Source: a virus
Length of the DNA: 64,000 nucleotides
Strand: one strand, 5' to 3'
Virus record (IMG/VR): IMGVR_UViG_3300017767_000003
Location: 16,754 to 80,753 of that record
Shown piece by piece: positions 51,404-58,874 of the stretch. The first letter of the stretch is position 1. Each line of letters begins with the position of its first letter. A program made the position numbers and the translations under genes. Under the pieces are notes generated by a model. That model was not told where the DNA came from, did not search any database, and saw only the letters and a list, made by a program, of their open reading frames with translations.

Positions 51404-52100
51404 AAAAGTCTACAAAGCCTACGAAATTAATATACCTGCAGGGATATCTGCAATCAAACGTCTTATAAAAAACAAAGGTGACACACAGGCCTATGTTGAG
51501 ATAAATGTCGCATTTAACGGTAAGGGATATAAAAAGATAATTGAGGAATGGCAAGAAACTCCTCAAGGTAAAAGATATCTAAAAGGTGAGAGACTACCAT
51601 TAAATAAGAAATTTAAGAAAGGTACAGTTGGTGCAGTAAGACAAGAGTTTCTTGGTAACTGGGATAAAACAAGTGACATAACAAGTTTACATGTACCACC
51701 TAATCCAAACATGGCATATGCTTATTGGAATATGGATTTACATGACGTATCACACATAATGACAGATTATGGACAGGACGGAATAGGTGAACTTTGTAGA
51801 ATAGAATTTGAGATAAATCAAGCATACCAAAGAGGATTTAAAATTATCTCATGGTTATTTCAACTAAAAGTCATGTCCCTCAGTTTCAAAAGATTCCGTA
51901 AAGTCAGAAGATATATCAGAGAAGCACAACAACGTGCAAAATTATGTGATGATATGTACATGATAAATTGGTTTGATTACTTAGACAAACCATATGACTA
52001 TGTCAAAAAAGAGGTAGCACAAATACCACCTGTTAAAGTATACAATCCCGAAGACGAATCATTCAAAAGATTAAGCAAATGGTTAGGTAGATATTTCTAA
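51396..52100 (+). CDS. Coq4-like ubiquinone biosynthesis protein
   Basis: 234 aa. The key motif DLHDVSHIMTDYGQDGIGELCRIEFE matches COQ4: H116-D117-x-x-H120, then E132 (HDxxH-x11-E, zinc/metal site), plus QRGF downstream. COQ4 acts in ubiquinone head-group formation and organises the Q-biosynthetic complex. It lies 0.8 kb downstream of the AOX gene, and ubiquinol is the expected AOX substrate. Distinct from known phage genes to my knowledge. The N-terminal 100 residues are less clear. Confidence 0.75.
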   Translation: MPEKVYKAYEINIPAGISAIKRLIKNKGDTQAYVEINVAFNGKGYKKIIEEWQETPQGKRYLKGERLPLNKKFKKGTVGAVRQEFLGNWDKTSDITSLHVPPNPNMAYAYWNMDLHDVSHIMTDYGQDGIGELCRIEFEINQAYQRGFKIISWLFQLKVMSLSFKRFRKVRRYIREAQQRAKLCDDMYMINWFDYLDKPYDYVKKEVAQIPPVKVYNPEDESFKRLSKWLGRYF

Positions 52101-52279
52101 TGAGATTATTGATATTACAGAAAGAGAAAGCACGTCTTATGCGTGACAGGAGTCCATTCGGAACTCCTAGGTGGGTCATAGAAGAAATGGTAGACGGAAA
52201 GTGGAGAAGTACAAAAGTTTACAGTAAAATATGGTATAAGAAAGAAAGAGTGATTGAGTTAAATGAGGGTCTACAGTAG
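52100..52279 (+). CDS. Small basic protein, 59 aa
   Basis: Begins one base after the end of Coq4-like, sharing an A. Basic and Trp-rich (RWVIEEMVDGKWRSTKVYSKIWYKKERV). Overlaps the next gene by 17 bases. Function unknown. Confidence 0.5.
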   Translation: MRLLILQKEKARLMRDRSPFGTPRWVIEEMVDGKWRSTKVYSKIWYKKERVIELNEGLQ

Positions 52280-52592
52280 ATATAAAGCACTGAAAGAGAG
52301 TGCTTGTTACTACGCAAGAGAGTTAGGTATTCAGGATTCTCGGAAGATTCGTGTACATATCTATCGCCTACCACACCCACACCCAAAACAAGGTTATATT
52401 GAGTACCCAATACACGGAAAACTAAGAGATATATCAATATATGTCAAATTAGACGATGAAAGGGAGATAACCCTTGCACATGAAATGGTGCATGTCCGTC
52501 AAGTCCTTGCCAGGCAAGGGATAGACGAGGTTGAAGCAGAGAAAATAGGTCAAAAAATAGCGGAAAAGCGCTTGACAATGACCCTATTTTAA
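52263..52592 (+). CDS. Putative zinc metallopeptidase, 109 aa
   Basis: Contains LAHEMVHVRQVL, an HExxH zinc-binding/catalytic motif, and a further Glu in DEVEAEKIG that could be a third ligand. Length suits a minimal SprT-like or WSS1-like protease domain. The 3' end of this gene contains a TTGACARTGAC promoter (52572-52601), so coding and promoter sequence overlap. Substrate unknown. Confidence 0.65.
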   Translation: MRVYSRYKALKESACYYARELGIQDSRKIRVHIYRLPHPHPKQGYIEYPIHGKLRDISIYVKLDDEREITLAHEMVHVRQVLARQGIDEVEAEKIGQKIAEKRLTMTLF

Positions 52593-52601
52593 TGTTAGCC
52601 T
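52572..52601 (+). promoter_or_regulatory. TTGACARTGAC-type promoter 4, leaderless
   Basis: TTGACA 52572-52577, 18-bp spacer, TAGCCT 52596-52601, six bases to ATG 52608. Overlaps the last codons of the metallopeptidase gene. Confidence 0.7.
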
Positions 52602-52607
52602 ATACAC

Positions 52608-53162
52608 ATGATGAAAAAAGAAGTGAAATTAGAAACAATCTTTATTGACATGGACGGAGTCCTAGTTGACTTCATTAAGGGTGTATCTGAAATGATAGGA
52701 AAACCCCTTACTGCTGACGCTAAAGGTCACACTGAATATGACGAAAGAAAACAAGAATTAACTGACAAAAGACTGTTCAGAAACTTACCACCAATGGTTG
52801 ATTACCATGAACTAATCGGATATGTAAAACATACTGGTGTTCCTTGGGAAATCTTGACAGCCGCTGGTGCGATAAACAGAAGAACAGTTGTGTATGATAA
52901 GCAAGAGTGGATTAAACAGTGGGTTGACCCATTTGTTGTTACTACTTGTACATACAGTGGTAGTCAGAAAGCTGCCTTTGCTATTGAAGGTGCAGTCTTG
53001 ATTGACGACAGACAAAAGAACATTGACGCTTGGGTTGAAGCGGGTGGTATCGGTATAGTTCACACTAGTGCCGCTAACACTATCGAACAACTTAAAGCAT
53101 TAAGAAATGGTGGTAATATCCTTGACTTTCAAAAGGAAGTTGCGGTTACTAACCACGTTTGA
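52608..53162 (+). CDS. 5'(3')-deoxyribonucleotidase-like HAD phosphatase
   Basis: 184 aa. HAD motif I is FIDMDGVLVDF (nucleophile and acid Asp), motif II is around LTAAGA, and motif III/IV is LIDDRQKN. Similar phage enzymes dephosphorylate nucleotides or regulate dNTP pools. The predicted transcription start is the first ATG (52608), 30 bases after the -35. A candidate ncRNA follows the stop. Confidence 0.85.
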   Translation: MMKKEVKLETIFIDMDGVLVDFIKGVSEMIGKPLTADAKGHTEYDERKQELTDKRLFRNLPPMVDYHELIGYVKHTGVPWEILTAAGAINRRTVVYDKQEWIKQWVDPFVVTTCTYSGSQKAAFAIEGAVLIDDRQKNIDAWVEAGGIGIVHTSAANTIEQLKALRNGGNILDFQKEVAVTNHV

Positions 53163-53426
53163 TTGGTGTGAGTGGTGTGTGGAACCTTCATTGCGAAGAT
53201 GACTATAAGCACAAGAAGCAACAGAAAACCGCCCGTTGTACTCACCAATTTTGAGGGGTCAATATGCTTAGGGGTATTGAATAGTGGTTGAATCCACACT
53301 CTCTTGGACGGGTCTTGAGCATGTGCGCCCAGTTATACGTCCGTAGGAAAAAATACAATAACTGAAATTGCGAGACGATTTTTCGGTGTGGGAGTTTAGT
53401 CTTTAAAGAAACTCCCCTATTTTTTT
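53163..53426 (+). ncRNA. Candidate structured RNA ending in an intrinsic terminator
   Basis: No ORF of note. Visible pairings: TTGGTG..AGT (53163-53173) with ACTCACCAA (53240-53248); CTTC/GAAG (53186-53189, 53195-53198); CAATA/TATTG (53260-53264, 53275-53279); GTGG/CCAC (53284-53287, 53294-53297); GGACG/CGTCC (53306-53310, 53338-53342). It ends in GGGAGTTT (53390-53397)/AAACTCCC (53409-53416) and TTTTTT (53421-53426), a rho-independent terminator. GC content is higher than nearby genes. The RNA family was not recognised. Confidence 0.65.
53390..53426 (+). terminator. Rho-independent terminator
   Basis: Eight-base-pair stem GGGAGTTT/AAACTCCC with 11-base loop, followed by CTAT and six T. It separates the nucleotidase/ncRNA unit from iscU. 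Confidence 0.85.
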
Positions 53427-53427
53427 A

Positions 53428-53435
53428 TATAAATA
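53428..53435 (+). promoter_or_regulatory. T4-late-type promoter box of iscU
   Basis: Perfect TATAAATA right after the terminator, four bases before ATG 53440. Confidence 0.5.
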
Positions 53436-53439
53436 AAAC

Positions 53440-53877
53440 ATGGCATATAGTAAAAAGGTAGTAGACAGATTTGAAGACGTATTAGCTAATCCTGAGAAAC
53501 ATGCAGTCGGTAGGTTCGACCCTAAAGACCCTAATGTTGCAACAGGACTAGTAGGTGCACCAGCATGTGGTGACGTTATGAAACTTGACCTAAAAATGAA
53601 TGGGGATATTATAGAAGATGTCAAATTCAAAACTTATGGATGCGGTTCTGCTATCGCATCATCAACCATGTTTGTTGAAATGCTCAAAGGTAGAACAATT
53701 GAACAGGCAAAACAAATTAAAGATAAAGATATTGCAGAGGCTCTTGAGTTGCCTGCCATCAAACTCCATTGTTCTGTCCTTGCTGAGGAAGGAATCCATA
53801 AAGCAATAGAAAACTGGGAAGAAAAACTTGCCCATAGGAAACATAATTATGCAAACAGTGACGAAGGACTTTCCTAA
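53440..53877 (+). CDS. iscU: IscU-like Fe-S cluster scaffold
   Basis: 145 aa. The scaffold residues are all present: C43 (VGAPACGDVMK, with D45), C68 (KTYGCGSAIASS) and H110-C111 (IKLHCSVLAEEGI). The sequence tracks bacterial IscU closely along its length. It would assemble Fe-S clusters delivered by host IscS. No other isc gene is present nearby; it has its own late-type box. Phage Fe-S clients could include the radical SAM enzyme. Confidence 0.95.
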   Translation: MAYSKKVVDRFEDVLANPEKHAVGRFDPKDPNVATGLVGAPACGDVMKLDLKMNGDIIEDVKFKTYGCGSAIASSTMFVEMLKGRTIEQAKQIKDKDIAEALELPAIKLHCSVLAEEGIHKAIENWEEKLAHRKHNYANSDEGLS

Positions 53878-54478
53878 CGGGGAATCCGTAGAACTTAACA
53901 ATAATTTTATAATGCACTGCAGAGGATTCTTTGACGACAGAGAATGCGATTCATTAATTGAATATTGGCATTGTGTAAAAGATAATGGTCAGATTAATGT
54001 ACGTGGACAATATGACACAAACAACCAGTTAGAAAAATCAGATACTTCAACTCCGTCTTATGCTAAACTACCACCCACCGAAGAAGCCAGATTCTCAGAC
54101 CGCAATTCTGAATTAGTAAGAAAGATTCAAGACGACATATTACCAATATATACAGAACATTACTTTCAAGAACTAAGAGACCTTATAAAAGTGATTGAGC
54201 CTCCGAAGGTACAACGAACAGAACCAGGCGAAGGATATCATTTATGGCATTGTGAGACAATGGGTAGAGAAACACGTGATAGAGTATTAGCATATATGTT
54301 ATATCTTAATGACGTTGACGAGGGTGGTGAAACAGAATTCTTATATCAACATTGTAGATACAAACCAAAGAAGGGTGACTTCTTGGTATGGCCAGGCTAC
54401 TTTACACACGTCCACAGAGGTAATCCACCTATCTCAGGGCATAAATATATAACCACTGGTTGGATTGAGTGGTCATAG
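53849..54478 (+). CDS. 2OG-Fe(II) dioxygenase (HxE variant)
   Basis: 209 aa from ATG 53849 (MQTVTKDFPNGE), overlapping iscU. P4H-like core: YHLWHCETMGRETRDRVLAYMLYLNDVDEGGETEFL..., GDFLVWPGYFTHVHRGNPP and YITTGW. The iron site reads H-C-E (HxE), with the second His in THVHRG; HxE is a known variant of HxD. The gene is co-translated with iscU, so iron supply and oxygenase are linked by position. Confidence 0.8.
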   Translation: MQTVTKDFPNGESVELNNNFIMHCRGFFDDRECDSLIEYWHCVKDNGQINVRGQYDTNNQLEKSDTSTPSYAKLPPTEEARFSDRNSELVRKIQDDILPIYTEHYFQELRDLIKVIEPPKVQRTEPGEGYHLWHCETMGRETRDRVLAYMLYLNDVDEGGETEFLYQHCRYKPKKGDFLVWPGYFTHVHRGNPPISGHKYITTGWIEWS

Positions 54479-54487
54479 GAGAAACAT

Positions 54488-54634
54488 ATGGAACATTTAC
54501 ATAAATTTCTAGATTGGCATGAACAACAAGTATACAAATATATGGACTTCTTTAACATTAGTGAATACCACGCAATGTGGATATCATTTGCAAAAGGATT
54601 CTTATTGGCATTATTATTAGTATGGATTTTTTAA
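54488..54634 (+). CDS. Small membrane protein, 48 aa
   Basis: N-terminal hydrophilic helix (MEHLHKFLDWHEQQVYKY), C-terminal transmembrane helix (ISFAKGFLLALLLVWIF). GGAG upstream. Overlaps the next gene by 13 bases. Confidence 0.55.
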   Translation: MEHLHKFLDWHEQQVYKYMDFFNISEYHAMWISFAKGFLLALLLVWIF

Positions 54635-54867
54635 AACGACAATTTTGGAACCTATGGTCATGGATAAAATCATTATTCATGACACGTTACATTGTGTCTG
54701 TATCGTATAACGCCGAATGGGGTGATAAAGACGATAGAGTTTACACTGGTGTAAGAAAGATAATCACGAAGAAAGAGAAATTTCTATCTTTCATTGATTC
54801 GGATAAGAGACCAGTAGAGATTCGTGGAGCTGCTGGACTCAATTATAAAATAGAGGTAGAGGACTAA
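54622..54867 (+). CDS. Small unknown protein, 81 aa
   Basis: ATG 54622 (MDFLKRQFWNLWSWIKSLFMTRY), an amphipathic aromatic N-terminal helix, then a beta-like charged body (VSVSYNAEWGDKDDRVYTGVRKIITKK). Immediately before the spanin pair, sharing a base with it. Possible membrane-associated lysis helper; no family. Confidence 0.55.
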   Translation: MDFLKRQFWNLWSWIKSLFMTRYIVSVSYNAEWGDKDDRVYTGVRKIITKKEKFLSFIDSDKRPVEIRGAAGLNYKIEVED

Positions 54868-55250
54868 TGCAGAATTTATTAATTGGTCTTTTAGTTGCAC
54901 TAGGATTGTTCAGTTACTATATGTACAATCAGAATCAGACCTTGACTGCTAACAATATTAAGTTAGAAAGTGCAGTAGAAGAACAGAAACAGGCTATGGA
55001 CGCCTTGAGAGAGTCATATGAGAGACAAGGTAAATCTCTTATGAACATGAGTCGTAGAAATGCGGAAATAGAGGCAGAGAAAGCTGAATACTTAGCAATC
55101 TTTGCTAGACATAATCTAGATATGCTTGCATTGAAAAAGCCAGGGTTGATAACCAACAGGTTTAACAATGGAAGTGAAAAAGTAATGGAGAGTATGGAAG
55201 ATGATACAGAAGAACTTTATAAGCTTACTGTTCCTGACAATAGCGATTAG
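54867..55250 (+). CDS. Inner-membrane spanin candidate (Rz-like)
   Basis: 127 aa. N-terminal transmembrane helix (LLIGLLVALGLFSYYMY), then a long periplasmic coiled coil (TANNIKLESAVEEQKQAMDAL...AEIEAEKAEYLAIF) and a C-terminal KKPGLITNRFNNGSEKVMESM segment, the pattern of i-spanins. The next gene is a lipoprotein overlapping it by 50 bases, as in nested or overlapping Rz/Rz1 pairs. Together they would disrupt the outer membrane at lysis. Confidence 0.8.
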   Translation: MQNLLIGLLVALGLFSYYMYNQNQTLTANNIKLESAVEEQKQAMDALRESYERQGKSLMNMSRRNAEIEAEKAEYLAIFARHNLDMLALKKPGLITNRFNNGSEKVMESMEDDTEELYKLTVPDNSD

Positions 55251-55749
55251 TGGTTGTTCACTAATACCAACGAAACAGATAGAAATATCTTCCAAACCAA
55301 TTCAGATTGATATTATGCAACCTGATTTACCACGTCCTGTTAATTTGACAGCACCTCAATGGTGGGTAGTATCAACAGCTAAGATAACAAATCCATGTAG
55401 GAAGACTATATCATTTGACCCTAAGAAGTTTGATGATAAAGGTGTAGAACAACTCAAGAGACCTAAGTCATGTGATAAGTCAGAGACAGAAAATCCTGAT
55501 TGGCCTGACGGTTATACATACTTAGATAGATTCCTAGATGAAATGAAGGAACAAAATAATGGTGAAGTATTGTTTGTTGCAACTACTATCGGTGATTACG
55601 AAATCATGGCAGAAGATATGCAAGAAATCAAAAGATATATTAATCAATTAGGTGAAGTAATAATTTATTATCGTAATGTAACTATGCCCAACGGAGACAA
55701 AGGAGTGGGTGTAGGTGTGAAAAAGAATGAAAAGTCAAAGACAGACTAG
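55201..55749 (+). CDS. Outer-membrane spanin candidate lipoprotein
   Basis: 182 aa. Signal with lipobox ISGC (residues 16-19), Pro-rich start (PDLPRPVNLTAPQWWVV), then a folded domain with EVLFVATTIGDYEIMAEDMQEIKRYINQLGEVIIYYR, known in marine T4-like phages. Larger than E. coli Rz1 but overlapping the i-spanin gene. The lipoprotein would pair through the periplasm. Confidence 0.75.
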   Translation: MIQKNFISLLFLTIAISGCSLIPTKQIEISSKPIQIDIMQPDLPRPVNLTAPQWWVVSTAKITNPCRKTISFDPKKFDDKGVEQLKRPKSCDKSETENPDWPDGYTYLDRFLDEMKEQNNGEVLFVATTIGDYEIMAEDMQEIKRYINQLGEVIIYYRNVTMPNGDKGVGVGVKKNEKSKTD

Positions 55750-56482
55750 AGATTACAGACCATTAGACGTTAGAAAGACGGAGTTATTCACAACTCCGTT
55801 TTATACTATGAAGTTCATAGCAGACTACGAAGAGATAGTTAGAGATGTTCGTAGAGCAATCAAAGAAGTTGAACTAGAATTTGGTGACGATAAATCAAGA
55901 AACTACACTACCTATTTCAATAGGGAACTCCACGACAGATTCATTACAGATAAAGAGTGGTGCAAGAATCTAGCAACCACACTCAAAGATACCTATGTCG
56001 ATTTAATGCATAAAGAATTCTTGTTCAGTCCAAGAGAATTACAACTAACAAGGGATAAAGTGCATTTAATGTTGTGGGTAAATAGATACACAGAAGACCA
56101 TGTCCACACTGCACACAATCATAAGGGTTCTAAGATATCAGGGACATTCTATGTAAAAACAGGTCAACCATGTGCACCCATTGTATTTGAGAGTCCTACA
56201 GAATATGCAAACATGTTATTTGCTACAAAAGATTTACAGATAGAAGAAGGCCAAATGAGTCATTTCGGTACACCTGCAGTGCAGAAGGAAATGCACTATC
56301 AACCAAACAATGGTGACATAGCAATGTGGCCTGCTTATTTGTATCACCACGTACCAAGACAAGACGACCAAAAAGAACGAATATCAATCAGTTTTAATCT
56401 AGACCACCATGACAATTTAGGTTATGGATACTCAGACGAAGTGCTAGATAGACTAGACTACGGATTTTTACACCATGAGTAG
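55727..56482 (+). CDS. 2OG-Fe(II) oxygenase, Oxy_5-like
   Basis: 251 aa, overlapping the spanin gene by 23 bases. Core: LMLWVNRYTEDHVHTAHNHKGSKISGTFYVK, then GDIAMWPAYLYHHVPRQDDQKERISISFN. The metal site probably uses H-x-H/N of HVHTAHNH and the later His in YHHVP; the 2OG Arg is in ERISISFN. It belongs to the 2OG-FeII_Oxy_5-like phage group often annotated as 'tail or base plate adjacent oxygenase'. Substrate unknown. Confidence 0.8.
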   Translation: MKSQRQTRDYRPLDVRKTELFTTPFYTMKFIADYEEIVRDVRRAIKEVELEFGDDKSRNYTTYFNRELHDRFITDKEWCKNLATTLKDTYVDLMHKEFLFSPRELQLTRDKVHLMLWVNRYTEDHVHTAHNHKGSKISGTFYVKTGQPCAPIVFESPTEYANMLFATKDLQIEEGQMSHFGTPAVQKEMHYQPNNGDIAMWPAYLYHHVPRQDDQKERISISFNLDHHDNLGYGYSDEVLDRLDYGFLHHE

Positions 56483-57155
56483 AGTATATAGCAACGACAC
56501 ACTTTTTAGATTTAGTGAGAAACTAGAACCACGTATGGAGAATGGTGTTGTCTACATTGATAATCTGTATGAAAATCCTGACGCAATATACGATTGGTTA
56601 GAGAAACAAGACGTAGCACTATGGAAATACAGTGAAGAAAGACAATCAAGAAATACGCAGGACTACCTTGACTGCAGAGTGATACACAAAATAGGATTCC
56701 CTACAAGATTATATCAAATGCAAATGAAGATGCTGACTGATATTTGTAGAAAATATTGGTGGTCTCATGACTATCAATGGGACGAGTGTTATGAGTTTAA
56801 TGCATTCCAATCACTGAAAGACCATGGTAAAGATATTCAACACTATCCACATATTGACAGTGCACTAGATTGTTTAGACAAAGACTCAGTGATAAATTGT
56901 ATTACATACATGGATAAGGTAGCAAACGGTGGCACTGCTATATACGAAGGTACATGGGTCACAAACGAAGAAGAAAAGAATTTATTATATCCTGTAGAAG
57001 AACTATTTGATATCAAAGAAATCATACCTGCAGAATTCAATAGATTGGTTATGTTTCCTGGCAATCAATTGCATGGTGGATACATAGAGGATTACTCCAA
57101 ATATATGGGTGACAATTGGAGATATACTCAAGTAACATTTTTTCACCCAATATGA
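56475..57155 (+). CDS. 2OG-oxygenase-like protein, DUF6445-like
   Basis: 226 aa, overlapping the previous gene by eight bases. HYPHIDSALDC (HxD), NCITYMDKVANGGTAIYEG and RLVMFPGNQLHGGYIEDY with YTQVTFFHP form the oxygenase-like order HxD...H...R. Closest in style to the DUF6445 family. Two oxygenase-like genes in a row again. Confidence 0.75.
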   Translation: MSRVYSNDTLFRFSEKLEPRMENGVVYIDNLYENPDAIYDWLEKQDVALWKYSEERQSRNTQDYLDCRVIHKIGFPTRLYQMQMKMLTDICRKYWWSHDYQWDECYEFNAFQSLKDHGKDIQHYPHIDSALDCLDKDSVINCITYMDKVANGGTAIYEGTWVTNEEEKNLLYPVEELFDIKEIIPAEFNRLVMFPGNQLHGGYIEDYSKYMGDNWRYTQVTFFHPI

Positions 57156-57162
57156 GATAATT

Positions 57163-57378
57163 ATGCCTACAAAATATAAAGAAAGTGCAGTGAAAGTAGA
57201 TAGAGCAACTAAGAAAGTTTCTATAGAACATTTCTATGTAAAACAACTATCACAAAAAGAAGCATTTGAAATGTTAAACGCTGACAATACTAAACCAAAG
57301 GTCAAACGTAAAATACGTAATGAACTATTGAGACGAGGTATCAAGATTGTTAAAGTTCCCAAAACTTTCGATACTTAA
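57163..57378 (+). CDS. Small conserved phage protein, 71 aa
   Basis: MPTKYKESAVKVDRATKK...IEHFYVKQL..KEAFEMLNADNTKPKVKRKIRNELLRRGI is a conserved short protein in T4-like marine phages. Basic C-terminal helix; possible nucleic-acid or protein binder. Function unknown. Confidence 0.7.
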   Translation: MPTKYKESAVKVDRATKKVSIEHFYVKQLSQKEAFEMLNADNTKPKVKRKIRNELLRRGIKIVKVPKTFDT

Positions 57379-57379
57379 A

Positions 57380-57703
57380 ATGTTCTCAGAAAACCACTAT
57401 CGCCCTCTACCAAAAGAGGTTATAATTAAACAATCAGAGATAGACGGATATGGTATTTTTGCAAAAGAAGATATATCAAAAGATACAGAACTGGGTATTA
57501 CTCACGTATGGGCAATGGGTAAGTGGATTAGAACACCACTTGGTGGTTTTATTAATCATGCTAATAATCCTAACGCCAAAGGCGTAATAAAGAATGCAGA
57601 CGGAACTGATTACAGAATGTTAACTGTCATAAGAAATATCAAAGCAGGGGAAGAGATAACATTCTTCTATACACTGAATGAGTACCAAGGAGTGTTTGCA
57701 TGA
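57380..57703 (+). CDS. SET-domain methyltransferase-like protein
   Basis: 107 aa from ATG 57380. GYGIFAKEDISKDTELG at the N-terminus, GGFINHANNPNAK (the NHS/C-like SAM-binding motif) and IKAGEEITFFYT (EEL-Y-like) give the order of a minimal SET domain. It would methylate a protein lysine with SAM. No pre- or post-SET Cys motif. Overlaps the next oxygenase by four bases. Confidence 0.8.
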   Translation: MFSENHYRPLPKEVIIKQSEIDGYGIFAKEDISKDTELGITHVWAMGKWIRTPLGGFINHANNPNAKGVIKNADGTDYRMLTVIRNIKAGEEITFFYTLNEYQGVFA

Positions 57704-58227
57704 TATACAAGGGTGAGAGTCATATCAAAGATAAGTTATGTGATTATCTTATCGACCTATATGACAATAACCCTCAAGACCATGAGAGAGCCAATCATGG
57801 TGGACAATTCGGTAAACTTTGGTTACACAATTATCCAAAGATACATGCTGAATTAGAACAGGCAACTATAAGAGTGATAAAAGATTACATACGCAGTATA
57901 GAGATAGGTCAATTCTTACCACCACTAGAATGTATGGAAATGTTTTGCATAAAGAAATATGAGACTGGTGGTGATGATTATTTTGACGAACATATTGACG
58001 TAGTCAATTATGATACTGCAACACGATATCTTGCTATACAGTCTTATCTTAATGACGTGGAAGAGGGTGGTGAAACAATATTCCAATACCATAACCACAG
58101 ATTTAAACCAACACGTGGACAGGCAATTGCATTTCCACCAATATGGACACACCCACATTTGGCAGAACCACCTGTGAGTAATCCAAAATACATACTAACA
58201 ACATACATGTCATATAAGGACGATTAA
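57700..58227 (+). CDS. 2OG-Fe(II) dioxygenase (P4H-like)
   Basis: 175 aa. FDEHIDVVNYDTATRYLAIQSYLNDVEEGGETIFQ (HxD) and AFPPIWTHPHLAEPPVSNPKYILTTY (second His, Lys or Arg at the 2OG position). Same type as 53849-54478 with a shared YLNDVxEGGET segment, indicating paralogy. Overlaps thyX by one base. Confidence 0.85.
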   Translation: MIYKGESHIKDKLCDYLIDLYDNNPQDHERANHGGQFGKLWLHNYPKIHAELEQATIRVIKDYIRSIEIGQFLPPLECMEMFCIKKYETGGDDYFDEHIDVVNYDTATRYLAIQSYLNDVEEGGETIFQYHNHRFKPTRGQAIAFPPIWTHPHLAEPPVSNPKYILTTYMSYKDD

Positions 58228-58874
58228 TGAAAGTAAAACTAATAAACTACAGTCAGGCAGACGGTGATTATCTTATCGATACCACCAGTGCACAGGAAAT
58301 GGTAGCCTTTTGTGCGAGAGTCAGTAATCCTGATAATCAAATGAATAGTGAGTCTAGTGACGGATTGATAAAATATCTTATCAAGCACAAACACTGGTCA
58401 CCATTTGAAATGGTAAGTGCATGTCTAGAGATAAAGACAACACGTGATATAGCCAGACAGATACTAAGACACAGGTCATTTTCATTCCAAGAGTTCAGTC
58501 AGAGATATGCTGTTGCAACAGATTTTGAAACACGTGAAGCACGTATGCAAGACCCAGTCAATAGACAGAACAGTATACCCACAACAGACGAAAATATATT
58601 ATCAGAGTGGGATAAGATACAGGACAATGTAATTGAATTGACCAGTGCGGCCTATAATCGTGCATTAGAACTTGGTATTGCAAAAGAACAAGCACGTGCG
58701 GTATTACCCGAAGGTCTTACTGCGTCTACCATGTATGTCAATGGAACACTTCGTTCTTGGGTACACTACATAGAACTACGCAGTGAAAATGGCACACAAT
58801 TAGAACACATGGAAATTGCAAAAGAGGTAGGAAGAGTAATTAGTAAAATATTCCCAGTAATAAATGTTGAATAG
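58227..58874 (+). CDS. thyX: Flavin-dependent thymidylate synthase
   Basis: 215 aa. The ThyX motif RHRSFSFQEFSQRY (RHRxxSxxxxSxR, residues 81-93) is intact. It makes dTMP from dUMP with FAD and methylenetetrahydrofolate, completing the nucleotide pathway with RNR. Typical of marine T4-like phages. Overlaps the next gene by 11 bases. Confidence 0.97.
   Translation: MKVKLINYSQADGDYLIDTTSAQEMVAFCARVSNPDNQMNSESSDGLIKYLIKHKHWSPFEMVSACLEIKTTRDIARQILRHRSFSFQEFSQRYAVATDFETREARMQDPVNRQNSIPTTDENILSEWDKIQDNVIELTSAAYNRALELGIAKEQARAVLPEGLTASTMYVNGTLRSWVHYIELRSENGTQLEHMEIAKEVGRVISKIFPVINVE

Noticed and set aside
53163-53260. Similarity to RNase P RNA region V (ACAGAA followed by GCCC).
   Set aside because: Only a few bases match; region I (GAGGAAAGUC) and other conserved RNase P blocks are not visible.
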